Positions 35,207 through 44,353 of a stretch of DNA of 64,000 bases are shown in pieces. The notes beneath the pieces were generated by a model. The model did no database searches and was not told the origin of the DNA. It saw only the letters and a program-made list of their open reading frames with translations. The position numbers and the translations under genes are program-made. Position 1 is the stretch's first letter; each line of letters opens with the position of its first letter. The DNA comes from Psychrobacter sp. ANT_WB68 (GTDB taxonomy: Bacteria; Pseudomonadota; Gammaproteobacteria; Pseudomonadales; Moraxellaceae), in NCBI RefSeq assembly GCF_008369115.1, contig NZ_VOAZ01000002.1:248001-312000 (forward strand), written 5' to 3'.

Positions 35207-36582
35207 TATTTTGCTCCTTTTGTTTGCGTATCAATACTTAAGTCTGGGGCGATATCCGTACTGGTCTTTGGTTTTTTGGCGAGGAAAGCACGCATTTTTA
35301 CCACATCGTTAACATTAATTTCGGGCGCTTGGTTGGTCCAACTATTACGCACATAGTTGACCACCTCTGCTATATCGGCATCACTTAAGTTGGTGAATTC
35401 AGGCATAGTAAACGCCATACGGTCGTGTGGTGTTTCAGGCATACGACCACCGCTCAAAGTAATCTGTAGTACCGAGTCGGCATTTTTAGCATATACCGCA
35501 CTATTGCCATCAAGGGCAGGGAAAATACGCGCCACACCTTTACCATCAGCACGGTGACAAACTTGGCAATACTCTGCATACAAGATTGAGCCGCGTGAGT
35601 CATAGTCGCCATCTAGCAGTTTTTGCGTAGTAAGGTCTTTTTTCGCTGGCAAGGTTGTTTCTTTGTTTGGCGCTGGTGTTAAAGTCTTTAGATAGGATGA
35701 CATGGCATTGATGTCGTATTCCGTCATATACTGGGTGCTGTGCTCAACCACTTCGGCCATAGCACCAAAGGCAGCTGTGGTGTCAGTACGACCGGTTTTA
35801 AAGAAGTCATTTAATTCTGCGACGGTCCACGTAGCCAAACCGCGATGCTCACCGCGGATACTTTTGGCGCGCCAGCCATCGATAACCGCGCCGCTCAAGT
35901 ATTCTTCTGAGTCGGCATTGTTTAAGGCGATTTCTTGGAAGCCGATGCCGCGCCCAGTATGACAAGAGCCGCAGTGACCAGGACCTTCGATCAAGTACTG
36001 ACCACGAGTCAAGAGAGCGTCGTCTGTTTCAGGAACAAAGTCACGCTTGCGATCAAATAAAACCTGCCAGTAAGCCAAGGGCCAGCGCCAGTTGGCTATA
36101 GGGGGCAGCTCGCTTTTTAGATTGGATTGATTGACTGCTTTGACATCGGACATAAAAAAGGCGTACATGGCGGCCAAATCCTCGTCTGGCATGAGTTGGT
36201 AAGAGGGGTACGGCATAGCAGGGTAGAGGGCTTTATTATCACGACGCACGCCATGCTTAACGGCGTTTTTAAAGTCGGTAAAAGTATAATGACCAATGCC
36301 GGTTTCTTTATCGGGCGTGATATTGGTTGAGTAAATCGCACCAAGTGGCGTTAGCATAGGTAGGCCACCCGCATAAGTTTCGCCATCTAATGTGGTATGA
36401 CAAGCAACACAATCAGCGGTGCGCGCGATATATTCGCCTCGCTTAATGAGAGCAGGATCAGTGATATTGACCTCGATATCGCTACTGCTGGTACGCATAT
36501 TTGGCAGTAATTGCCCAATAATAAAGGCAACTGCCAGCCCGATGATGGCTGCTATTATTATAATCAGTGGCCATTTTTTCAT
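35206..36582 (-). CDS. Membrane-anchored tri-heme cytochrome c
   Basis: Periplasmic cytochrome with three c-type heme sites, in frame-numbering from 36597: C63-x2-CH, C209-x2-CH and C344-x2-CH. It resembles the cytochrome subunits of membrane alcohol/gluconate dehydrogenases. I start it at 36582 (MKKWPLIII), where GGAGG lies eight bases upstream. The alternative ATG at 36597 overlaps that Shine-Dalgarno. Residues up to ~30 form an uncleaved signal-anchor helix. Its stop codon overlaps the TsdA-like start by one base, so the two are translationally coupled and it is the likely electron acceptor or donor of TsdA, in the place of the unrelated TsdB. No alcohol dehydrogenase catalytic gene is nearby. 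Confidence 0.86.
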   Translation of the reverse strand: MKKWPLIIIIAAIIGLAVAFIIGQLLPNMRTSSSDIEVNITDPALIKRGEYIARTADCVACHTTLDGETYAGGLPMLTPLGAIYSTNITPDKETGIGHYTFTDFKNAVKHGVRRDNKALYPAMPYPSYQLMPDEDLAAMYAFFMSDVKAVNQSNLKSELPPIANWRWPLAYWQVLFDRKRDFVPETDDALLTRGQYLIEGPGHCGSCHTGRGIGFQEIALNNADSEEYLSGAVIDGWRAKSIRGEHRGLATWTVAELNDFFKTGRTDTTAAFGAMAEVVEHSTQYMTEYDINAMSSYLKTLTPAPNKETTLPAKKDLTTQKLLDGDYDSRGSILYAEYCQVCHRADGKGVARIFPALDGNSAVYAKNADSVLQITLSGGRMPETPHDRMAFTMPEFTNLSDADIAEVVNYVRNSWTNQAPEINVNDVVKMRAFLAKKPKTSTDIAPDLSIDTQTKGAK

Positions 36583-36750
36583 AAGCCCGCCCTCCATAAG
36601 ATATTTTTACTAAGCTTATAATTCATCACCAATATTTTATGGGACGTATTAGACATCCACATTAAAATTAAATATCTGTGATTTAAGCTTAGCGAATTAA
36701 TAGTTACACGATTAGTATCTAGTATAGGGTAGCGGGTAACATTACGATAT

Positions 36751-36764
36751 TGTGGAAAACCACA
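36751..36764. promoter_or_regulatory. Palindromic operator candidate between divergent operons
   Basis: TGTGGAAAACCACA, a perfect 5-base inverted repeat around AAAA, placed 60 bases before the sensor kinase start and about 170 before the cytochrome operon. A TATAAT follows two bases later. Candidate binding site for the adjacent response regulator (inference). Confidence 0.4.
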
Positions 36765-36824
36765 TTATAATTAAGGTTTTCATTTATAATGTAAGTTTGG
36801 TAGGTCAAATGCAAGGCTAGGTTT

Positions 36825-38942
36825 ATGGATAAAAAGTCTAAAATTTGGGCTGCCTTAAATGTTTATTTCATTACTATCGTTGTAGCATCTGTTGCTTGGT
36901 CAATGCTATCTAGGGCGAATGCTCAAACCTATTATTTAGGTGTACTGGCACCTCAAGGTGAAACAGCCGCGCAAAATCGCTGGCAGCCATGGCTTGATGA
37001 GCTTAATCATCAGTTATCAGATGACACCGTGATATTGGTACCACTAGCACTAGAAAATTGGCAACAGCAAATAGAAGCAAAGCAGTTTGCGCTAGTGCTT
37101 GGCCCGCAAGTACAGTTTATAAAAATGAATACCATTAGGTGGCGCTGGCTGGCTACCTTACAAGCAGATACCGCTCAGTTAAATAACAATGTGCAAAGTT
37201 CGAGTGTGCAAAGTTCTAGCACTCAAAGATTTGGTACTCGAGGCTTTGATGGGCGCAAATCGCAAAATCAGCTTTCGACAACAGTCACGCTCGCCAATGA
37301 ATTTAATAAACTCAATGAACATACGCCATTGAAACAGCCCAGTGCGATGGAAGAAGTCGCCAGCGCTATATGGGTCGCCGCCGGCAGTGATGTCTATCGT
37401 TTGCAAGATTTACGGCAACGTCATATTGCTGCTGTCGACGCTGACGCATTTGGCGGATATCTGTTGGGAGCGCACTCATTACAGCAAAATGGTATAGCAC
37501 CCAGCCATTATCAAATACAGTTTGTCGGTTATCCGATAGAGCGTACCTTGCACGATTTGGCTAGCGGAAAGGTAGATGCTGCCATCGCACCGCTTTGCCT
37601 GATGGAAGAGATGGCAAGGCGAGGTCAAATTAACGAAAAGCAATACCGTCTGCTTCATCCAGTCGTGACCCCATCGAGCTGCCAATCTTCAACGAAAATA
37701 TACCCAAATTGGACATTGGCGGCGACCGAGCAAGCGCCAGATGCTTTGGTGCGGCAGATCAATCAAAATTTATTTGGCGCAAGTCAATCAAAGCAGGACG
37801 CAGCGTTATTAGGAATAGAGCAGCGCTGGCTGCCACCAGAATCGAGTAGCGATGCTGAGCGTATACTTTATGAGATGAATCGCCATCCAGCACAAAAGCA
37901 GCTGAGCGCGCATATTTTGGACTGGGTACAATCGCATCGCTTCTGGGTGAGCATGATGGTATTAATTGTCATGATATCGACAGTAAATTATGCTTGGATG
38001 GGCTGGTTGGCATGGAGGCGGCAAAAAAAGATAAAGCAGCAAAACCGATTGATCCGTGATTATGATCAGCAGTTACACCAATCAGAGCGCTTCGCGGTCA
38101 TTGGCGAAATGAGCGGGGCTATCGCTCATGAAATCAATCAACCGCTAGCGACCATTCAAAATTATGCGCAAGGGTTATTGATACGCAGCCAACAAGCAAG
38201 TTTGTCTAAAAAGGCTATCGACATAGCGCCACCTGATACTGCAGCGACAGAGAATGCTCTGCAGCAGATTGTCAATGAAACAGAACGCGTCGCAGCTGTG
38301 GTGACTAATATTCGCCGCTGGGCTGGACGGTCGCAAGCGAATGAAGTTAAGGTGGATATCGCAGCGATCTATCAACAATGTAGCTTGTTATTGGGTGAGC
38401 AAGCAGAAGGTATCCACTTTTGGCTGGCAAGTGATTATCAGCATCTAACCTTGCCTAATTTATTGCTGGATCAGTTACTGATAAATAGCATGACTAACGC
38501 CGCGCAGCAAGGGGCGACCAATATCATGCTACGTTGTCAAACAGAGGAGTATAATAATAAGCCATGGTTGGTATTGCATCTGAGCGATGATGCGGGCGGC
38601 TTTGATCGATCCCAGCTTACGGCGTGGCAGCTACAAGAAAGCCTGCCCAGTCAATATGCTATTCACTCAACGAAAGCAGACGGTCTAGGATTGGGGTTGA
38701 TGATATGTCAGCGTTTGTGCAAATCACTAGGCGGTATGATGCAGCTAAGCAATATTGATACCGAGAATGAGCTTAAGAAAATCTATCAGATAGCGAGTAG
38801 TGATCAGCGCCGCTTTAAACGTACCTTAAACGGTAAGGTTCAGCTGCTGCAAGCCAATTATCAGCTCTCAAACAGGATTGGCGCGCAACTATCTTTTTAT
38901 TTGCCATTATCTTTAGCAAGTATTGACGATAAACTTCAATAA
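36825..38942 (+). CDS. ttrS: TtrS-like sensor histidine kinase
   Basis: Inner-membrane sensor kinase of 705 aa. After a signal-anchor (about residues 8-33) comes a periplasmic PhnD-like binding domain (YYLGVLAPQGE start, RWQPWLDELN, then IAPLCLMEEMARRG and PSSCQSSTKIYPNW), the architecture of the tetrathionate sensor TtrS. A transmembrane helix lies near 370-395. The dimerisation/phosphoacceptor motif AIAHEINQPLATI places His435. The HATPase shows LLINSMTNAAQQGA, DDAGGF and GLGLGLMICQRLCKSLGG. Ligand is inferred from family only. Response regulator follows by 9-33 bases. It is divergent from the cytochrome pair. Confidence 0.85.
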   Translation: MDKKSKIWAALNVYFITIVVASVAWSMLSRANAQTYYLGVLAPQGETAAQNRWQPWLDELNHQLSDDTVILVPLALENWQQQIEAKQFALVLGPQVQFIKMNTIRWRWLATLQADTAQLNNNVQSSSVQSSSTQRFGTRGFDGRKSQNQLSTTVTLANEFNKLNEHTPLKQPSAMEEVASAIWVAAGSDVYRLQDLRQRHIAAVDADAFGGYLLGAHSLQQNGIAPSHYQIQFVGYPIERTLHDLASGKVDAAIAPLCLMEEMARRGQINEKQYRLLHPVVTPSSCQSSTKIYPNWTLAATEQAPDALVRQINQNLFGASQSKQDAALLGIEQRWLPPESSSDAERILYEMNRHPAQKQLSAHILDWVQSHRFWVSMMVLIVMISTVNYAWMGWLAWRRQKKIKQQNRLIRDYDQQLHQSERFAVIGEMSGAIAHEINQPLATIQNYAQGLLIRSQQASLSKKAIDIAPPDTAATENALQQIVNETERVAAVVTNIRRWAGRSQANEVKVDIAAIYQQCSLLLGEQAEGIHFWLASDYQHLTLPNLLLDQLLINSMTNAAQQGATNIMLRCQTEEYNNKPWLVLHLSDDAGGFDRSQLTAWQLQESLPSQYAIHSTKADGLGLGLMICQRLCKSLGGMMQLSNIDTENELKKIYQIASSDQRRFKRTLNGKVQLLQANYQLSNRIGAQLSFYLPLSLASIDDKLQ

Positions 38943-38975
38943 ATATCAACAATGTATTTCGCCATAAGGTCGCAT

Positions 38976-39653
38976 ATGACTTCTAATCGCCTACCAAACG
39001 AGCCTTCATGCTGGCAAGATAAAGACAGCCATCCGTCTGATGACTTATTAGGTATTACACCTGAATTACTTATTATTCATATCATTGACGATGAAGAAAG
39101 TGTGCGCACTTCCTGTGATTTTTTAATTAGCAGCTTAGGGCTACAAACCCAAGTGTGGGCAAGCGCGCTGACGTTTTTGCAACAAGTTGATATCTATCAC
39201 CCAGCAGTGATTGTTAGTGATTTGATGATGCCGGAGATGAGTGGTCAAGCGCTACAAGCGCATCTCAATCAATATGATAGCCCCATAGCGCTGATAGCGT
39301 TAACCGGAAATGGTGAGATTGCTGATGCTGTCAATATGCTCAAACAAGGCGCGGCGGATTATCTGGAAAAACCGATCAGCAGTCAGCGTTTGCAAGAGGC
39401 AATGGCGCGTGCGCAAAACCTCACTCTAAAACGTGCCAAGCTTTATGATATTAAAAAGCTCTATGCGCAGCTGACCGATAAAGAAAAACAGGTGGCCAAT
39501 GAATTATTAGAAGGTAATCTGAATAAGAATATCGCCGATCATTTAGACGTTTCTATACGTACGGTAGAAGTGCATCGCTCACAAGTGATGAAGAAAATGC
39601 AATCGCAGCATGTTAGTGAATTGATTCAAAAGTTAGTATTGCTTGATTCTTAG
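38976..39653 (+). CDS. ttrR: TtrR-like response regulator (FixJ/NarL type)
   Basis: Cytosolic DNA-binding partner of the adjacent kinase. Receiver domain with IIDDEESVR and the phosphoacceptor Asp in VSDLMMPEMSG (residue 82 from this start), then LTGNGEIADAVNMLKQGAAD and YLEKPIS. The C-terminal LuxR-type HTH reads LTDKEKQVANELLEGNLNKN, IADHLDVSIRTVEVHRSQVM. I start at 38976, where ATAAGG lies at a good distance; an ATG at 38952 would add eight residues and has no ribosome binding site. Likely targets are the divergent cytochrome genes. Confidence 0.88.
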   Translation: MTSNRLPNEPSCWQDKDSHPSDDLLGITPELLIIHIIDDEESVRTSCDFLISSLGLQTQVWASALTFLQQVDIYHPAVIVSDLMMPEMSGQALQAHLNQYDSPIALIALTGNGEIADAVNMLKQGAADYLEKPISSQRLQEAMARAQNLTLKRAKLYDIKKLYAQLTDKEKQVANELLEGNLNKNIADHLDVSIRTVEVHRSQVMKKMQSQHVSELIQKLVLLDS

Positions 39654-39685
39654 TATTTGAAGTAGTCATATCTATGACAGCTGTC

Positions 39686-39718
39686 ATAAAAAAACGCCTA
39701 CGAATGAGGCGTTTATTA
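39686..39718. terminator. Bidirectional terminator
   Basis: Perfect 8-base stem AAACGCCT/AGGCGTTT with flanking A- and T-rich runs, between the convergent response regulator and ABC ATPase genes. Confidence 0.85.
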
Positions 39719-39748
39719 TTTTAGTGTTGAAACTAAGACAGTTTTAAA

Positions 39749-40543
39749 CTAACTTAATATCAAACTATCATCGTCAACCTTTTCGCCGCGAGTTTGCTCA
39801 AACATATCGAGCAAATCATGTACGGTCATGCCTTTACGGTCATTACCAGCAACATCTAATACCACTTGACCTTGATGTAGCATCACGGTTCTGGTGCCAT
39901 GAGCTAATGCCTGCTGCATCGAGTGGGTAACCATCATTGTCGTGAGCTGATTGTCCGTGACGATTTTATCGGTCAACTCTAATACAAACGCAGCAGTTTT
40001 AGGGTCAAGCGCCGCCGTATGCTCATCAAGCAAAAGAATCTTAGACGGTTGCAATGAGGCCATTAGCAGACTAACTGCCTGACGTTGACCACCAGATAAT
40101 AGGCCCATACGGTCGGTCAGACGATTTTCTAGACCCAATTTTAAAACCGACAGTTTCTCGCGAAATAAGTCACGATTATTCTGATTTAGGGCAAATTTTA
40201 AACCACGTTTGCCGCCGCGCTTATAGGCAAGCGCCATATTTTCTTCAATGGTTAATGCTTCACAAGTCCCAGCCATCGGGTCTTGGAATACACGAGCCAC
40301 CCAATGAGCGCGTTGGTGTGCGGTCTTTTTGGTGACGTCAATGCCATTCAATAAGATTGAACCGCTATCGACGCGTGTGGTGCCACTGACCGCATTTAAA
40401 AAGGTTGATTTACCGGCGCCATTGGTACCGATGACAGTGACAAATTCACCATCGGCGATATTGAGATTGATACCACGTAGGGCAGGGTTTTCAATGGGCG
40501 TTCCAGGATTAAAGGTCAACCGCAAATCTGTAGCTTGCATCAT
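39749..40543 (-). CDS. ABC transporter ATP-binding protein (TrpXYZ-like importer)
   Basis: Cytosolic ATPase of 264 aa. Walker A GTNGAGKST near residue 40, signature LSGGQRQAVSL near 150, Walker B ILLLDEHTAALDP, H-loop MVTHSMQQA. The DEHTAALDP switch and the gene neighbours match the TrpZ-type ATPase of PF04392 importers, proposed to carry tryptophan or related aromatic compounds. The permease gene ends 31 bases upstream and the two SBP genes lie further upstream, all on the minus strand. Confidence 0.9.
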   Translation of the reverse strand: MMQATDLRLTFNPGTPIENPALRGINLNIADGEFVTVIGTNGAGKSTFLNAVSGTTRVDSGSILLNGIDVTKKTAHQRAHWVARVFQDPMAGTCEALTIEENMALAYKRGGKRGLKFALNQNNRDLFREKLSVLKLGLENRLTDRMGLLSGGQRQAVSLLMASLQPSKILLLDEHTAALDPKTAAFVLELTDKIVTDNQLTTMMVTHSMQQALAHGTRTVMLHQGQVVLDVAGNDRKGMTVHDLLDMFEQTRGEKVDDDSLILS

Positions 40544-40574
40544 AATAATTATTCCTTATGGTTGCACATTGACA

Positions 40575-41474
40575 TTAAGCCCGAACTTTACGACTTAAAA
40601 ATTTATTTTTAGCTTTGGGCAATACCAAGGCCAATACCACGAGCAGCGCTGTAATCAAGTTTAAATCTTGTGGACCAAAACCAATACTACGCAGCGTGTC
40701 GCTCGATAAAGCAACCTGAATAAACAGCTTGTACAACACCGCACCGACAACCACAGCAAAGGTAATCAGCCAAATACGTTTGGCAGGAATGATGGTCTCA
40801 CCGATGATGACTGCTGCCAGACCAATGACTATCGTACCGATACCAATTGAGATATCTGCGCCACCTTGCGTCTGCACAAACAGTGCACCTGCTAGAGCAA
40901 TCAAACCGTTAGAGATTGCCATACCTATGATGGTCATCCATGAGGTGTTGATACCTTGCGCTTGTGCCATACGTAGGTTTGAGCCAGTTGCCCGCATCGA
41001 AAGACCGGTTTCAGTACTATAAAACCAATTCAAAAATAACATGGCAACCAGCACGACGATACCAATAATCAGACAGCGCATCCAGTAACCATTGCCATCA
41101 TTGACCAAGGTACTAAATACCGTGGTTTCACCCAACAGCGGCAAGTTTGGCGCACCCATAATCCGCAGATTGACAGAATATAAGGCAACCATCACTAGGA
41201 TACTGGCAAGTAATTGCAAAATGCCCAGTTTGACGTGTAGCCATGCGGTGACAATACCGGCGACTGACCCTGCTAGCATACCAAAGGCGCAAGCAAGCCA
41301 AGGATTAATACCAGCAATGATAGAAATACCAGCGACAGCGCCACCCAACGGAAAACTACCGTCAGCGGTTAAATCCGGAAAGTCGAGGGTACGAAATGAG
41401 ATTAGGACGCCAAGCGCCACTAGGCCATAAATCAGACCACTTTCAAGCGCACCAAAAAAAGCAATTAAAGACAT
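40575..41474 (-). CDS. ABC transporter permease (TrpY-like)
   Basis: Integral membrane protein of 299 aa with about eight to nine helices, of the branched-chain amino-acid/ribose permease superfamily (PF02653). Readable features: FFGALESGLIYGLVALGVLI, SFRTLDFPDLTADGSFPLGG, and the EAA-like MAISNGLIALAGALFVQTQG then GADISIGIGTIVIGLAAVII. It sits between an SBP gene and the ATPase, so the importer is complete in this window. Substrate is not decided by sequence. Confidence 0.9.
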   Translation of the reverse strand: MSLIAFFGALESGLIYGLVALGVLISFRTLDFPDLTADGSFPLGGAVAGISIIAGINPWLACAFGMLAGSVAGIVTAWLHVKLGILQLLASILVMVALYSVNLRIMGAPNLPLLGETTVFSTLVNDGNGYWMRCLIIGIVVLVAMLFLNWFYSTETGLSMRATGSNLRMAQAQGINTSWMTIIGMAISNGLIALAGALFVQTQGGADISIGIGTIVIGLAAVIIGETIIPAKRIWLITFAVVVGAVLYKLFIQVALSSDTLRSIGFGPQDLNLITALLVVLALVLPKAKNKFLSRKVRA

Positions 41475-41849
41475 AAGAGATCAGTAAGTCATAACCAAGC
41501 ATTTAATCAATCATAGCAAGATAAGTGAGTGAAAGAGACGGGCGGCATTCACTGTTACCAATATACCAAGGTCGCAATGTAAGCATGTCACGTTATCTAG
41601 TAGCCATTTTAACCAAACGACGAAGCGGTGAATTTAACAGATTGGATTATCTGCAGCTAGGGTAAAGCAAAACTTATCGCTACTATGGATAACTGTAAGT
41701 TTTGCTCATTTAAAGCCTTTAAAAAAACAAGCCCAGCCTAGTGACTGATAGCTGGGTGTTGTCTTCGCTAAATAAATAGCGGTATCAAATCAACCAAAAC
41801 GATAATTGACAAAAATTACCGTCTATAGATTAGATACCAGAAGTCACAG
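41475..41849. other. Intergenic region between SBP and permease genes
   Basis: 375 bases, unusually long inside an ABC operon. It contains a terminator-like hairpin (41719-41760) near the SBP end and otherwise AT-rich sequence. No ORF was seen. Confidence 0.5.
41719..41760 (-). terminator. Terminator after the second SBP gene
   Basis: On the minus strand CCCAGC and GCTGGG pair around a 13-base loop and are followed by CTTGTTTTTTT. Located about 90 bases past the SBP stop, before the permease. Confidence 0.7.
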
Positions 41850-42878
41850 TTATTCTACCACTACTTTTGCTTTATCGATAACCGCTTGTGGCAAAGTAAT
41901 GCCTTCGGCTTTCGCGTTTTTTGGACTGACATATAAATCAAGTGATTGCGGCGTATAAACAGGGATAGCTCCCGCTTTTTCACCGTTTAAAATGCGAGTG
42001 ACGATTTTACCAGTTTCGCGGCCCAAATCGTAATAGTTGACCCCTAAAGCAGCAACGGCACCGCGCTCAACAGAGCTGGTATCAGACGCAATCAATGGAA
42101 TTTTACTTTCTTTAGCGATTTGGTACAGTGACTCATAAGCTGAGACGACGTTGTTATCTGTTGAGGTATAAATCATATCGACTTTACCTTCAAGACTGCG
42201 GGCGGCCATCGCGATATCGTTACTACGCTGCGCAGGCGCTTCATGTACCTTGATACCCAATGGGGTTAGGTTATCTTTCAGCGCTTTTAAGACGATGGTT
42301 GAGTTAACTTCGCCTGGACTATAAACATAACCGACGTTTTTTAAGCTTGGGATGATTTGGCGCATCAAATCGATTTGCGGTGCATAAGGCAGAGCATCAG
42401 AGGCGCCAGTGACGTTGGTACCAGAACCATCAAGCTTAGAGACCAGTTTAGCCGCTATAGGGTCTGTCACTGCTGAGAATACCATCGGAATGGTGCTGGT
42501 AGAGGCGGCAACAGACTGTGCCGATGGCGTTGCAATTGCAACAATAACGTCTGGTGCATCAGCGACGAATTGCTTGGCAATCTGACCAGCAGTCGCAGTA
42601 TTACCTTGGGCGCTTTGGAAATTGATGGTTAGATTCTCGCCTTCTTTAAAGCCGGCGTCATTTAATTCATCGATAACGCCTTTACGCACGTCATCGAGTG
42701 CTGGATGCTCAACAATCGCAGTAATAGCGACCGTTTTCATGGCGGCTTTGGCATCACCACCAGTTGCAGCGCCGTCAGTGGTGTTGGCGTCTTGTGCTGG
42801 CTTGTTACAGCCGGTCAAGATAGCGGTGCAAACACCGCCCCATAGTAAAGCTTTAGCAAAACGATTTTGATACAACAT
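41850..42878 (-). CDS. ABC substrate-binding lipoprotein (TrpX-like, copy 2)
   Basis: Periplasmic-facing lipoprotein of 342 aa in the PF04392 family. Signal peptide with lipobox LTGC (Cys near residue 24). Family text: AITAIVEHPALDDVRKGVID, NFQSAQGNTATAGQIAKQFV, VAIATPSAQSV, YSPGEVNSTIVLKALKD, IYTSTDNNVVSAYESLYQIA, and the C-terminal GRETGKIVTRILNGE. It is a close paralogue of the gene immediately upstream. Probably delivers ligand to the downstream permease/ATPase. Confidence 0.92.
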   Translation of the reverse strand: MLYQNRFAKALLWGGVCTAILTGCNKPAQDANTTDGAATGGDAKAAMKTVAITAIVEHPALDDVRKGVIDELNDAGFKEGENLTINFQSAQGNTATAGQIAKQFVADAPDVIVAIATPSAQSVAASTSTIPMVFSAVTDPIAAKLVSKLDGSGTNVTGASDALPYAPQIDLMRQIIPSLKNVGYVYSPGEVNSTIVLKALKDNLTPLGIKVHEAPAQRSNDIAMAARSLEGKVDMIYTSTDNNVVSAYESLYQIAKESKIPLIASDTSSVERGAVAALGVNYYDLGRETGKIVTRILNGEKAGAIPVYTPQSLDLYVSPKNAKAEGITLPQAVIDKAKVVVE

Positions 42879-42992
42879 GGGTCTGACTCCTGAGAATAAT
42901 AATGTGTCCGTACATTATATAAAAGATAAATAAAGGGTAGCGCTGACTGCTTGTTAATCACGGTCTTTCTATTTATTACTGTTTACTAGTGA

Positions 42993-44054
42993 CTACTTAC
43001 TGGTTTTTTTTGCTTCTTGATCGACATTAATAGCGTTCTTAAGTAACTCTGCTGATAGGCTAGTACCTTGTTCAGCGGCATGTTTTGGGCTGACGTATAG
43101 CGTTAACGTATTCATCACTTGTGGTGCGATATCTTTTGTGGCTTCACCGTTTAATACTCGATAAACCATTTTGCCCGTGGTACGACCAAAATCATAATCA
43201 TTAACACCAAGCGCTGCAGTCGCACCGCGTCTGACACTAAATTCATCTGAGGCGATGACTGGGATATCAAGCTCGTTAGCCGCACTGGCCATGGCTTCAA
43301 AAGCCGAGACGACGTTGTTATCCAATGAGGTGTAAATGACTTCTACCTTTCCTGCAAGACTACGAGTTGCCATCGCAACGTCGGTAGGGCGATTAGCGGT
43401 GACGCTCAATATCTTAAGTCCGCGTGCTGGCGCTGCTTTTTCAAGTTGTTTAAGTACCACCACAGAGTTGGCTTCGCCTGGACTATAAACATAACCAATG
43501 GTTTTTACATTGGGCACAATTTTTTGAATGTTGTCTAACTGTGGCTCGATGGGTAATTCGCTTGATAGACCAGTCACATTAGTTTGGATGGGCACATCAT
43601 TTTCGTCAATAAGTTTCGCTGCTACAGGATCTGAGATGGCAGTATAAATAACGGGAACGGTTTTGGTCGACGCAACGATTGATTGGGCAGAAGGTGTTGA
43701 GATTGCGACGATGGCATCCGGATTGTCCCCTGCAAACTGCTTGGCAATTTGCCCTGCGGTTGCGGTATTACCTTGAGCACTTTGAAAATTCACTTTTAGA
43801 TTTTGACCTTCTACATAGCCATTTTCAGACAGCTCATCGATAATGCCACGACGCATCTCATCTAAAGACGGATGCTCGACAATCTGGGTGATGGCCAAGG
43901 TTTTGGCAGGCTTATCGTTAGTCGCGCTGTCATCAGTACTGACCGCAGGGTCAGTAGCGTTAGAGCAGGCGGTTAATCCAAGCACAGCGCTGATAGCAGC
44001 GCCACACAAGCTAAGGCGTAAAGTAGTGGCAAAGGTCATTTTATTTTGGCTCAT
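42993..44054 (-). CDS. ABC substrate-binding lipoprotein (TrpX-like, copy 1)
   Basis: 353-aa lipoprotein, lipobox LTAC near residue 29, PF04392 family. The same landmarks as its paralogue are present with substitutions: AITQIVEHPSLDEMRRGIID, NFQSAQGNTATAGQIAKQFA, SPGEANSVVVLKQLE, IYTSLDNNVVSAFEAMASAA, DFGRTTGKMVYRVLNGEA. About 115 bases separate the pair. The two probably arose by tandem duplication and may widen ligand range. Confidence 0.92.
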   Translation of the reverse strand: MSQNKMTFATTLRLSLCGAAISAVLGLTACSNATDPAVSTDDSATNDKPAKTLAITQIVEHPSLDEMRRGIIDELSENGYVEGQNLKVNFQSAQGNTATAGQIAKQFAGDNPDAIVAISTPSAQSIVASTKTVPVIYTAISDPVAAKLIDENDVPIQTNVTGLSSELPIEPQLDNIQKIVPNVKTIGYVYSPGEANSVVVLKQLEKAAPARGLKILSVTANRPTDVAMATRSLAGKVEVIYTSLDNNVVSAFEAMASAANELDIPVIASDEFSVRRGATAALGVNDYDFGRTTGKMVYRVLNGEATKDIAPQVMNTLTLYVSPKHAAEQGTSLSAELLKNAINVDQEAKKTSK

Positions 44055-44353
44055 AGGTTAAAAAGTGCAGGTTACCCGAGTCAATGTTATGTGCATGCTG
44101 AGATAACGGGCTAACATTAAGGTAATCAATCCATTGATCATTACGTCCATATTATGACAGTAATGTAACTTATGGCAATAAGAAAATAAAACGCGTTTGT
44201 CATTGGCTTTAGAAAGGAGGGTTTAAATAAATTTTTGTTGGATAAATGACTTTATTATGGTGTCTTTTATATCTAATCGGCAATGAATTTTAGGTAATAA
44301 AAAAGATGCCACGAAGGACATCTTTTTTATTGTTTAATAAGCAATCATCTGTT
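44055..44353. other. Intergenic region between SBP and metG
   Basis: 299 bases with the SBP promoter and the metG terminator. No other feature was seen. Confidence 0.4.
44298..44331 (-). terminator. Terminator of metG
   Basis: Stem AAAAGATGCC/GGACATCTTTT with a one-base bulge and T-rich tails in both directions, just past the metG stop. Confidence 0.8.

Noticed and set aside
35206-36582. Cytochrome subunit of a membrane alcohol dehydrogenase
   Set aside because: No quinoprotein or flavoprotein dehydrogenase subunit is adjacent; coupling is to the TsdA-like gene instead.
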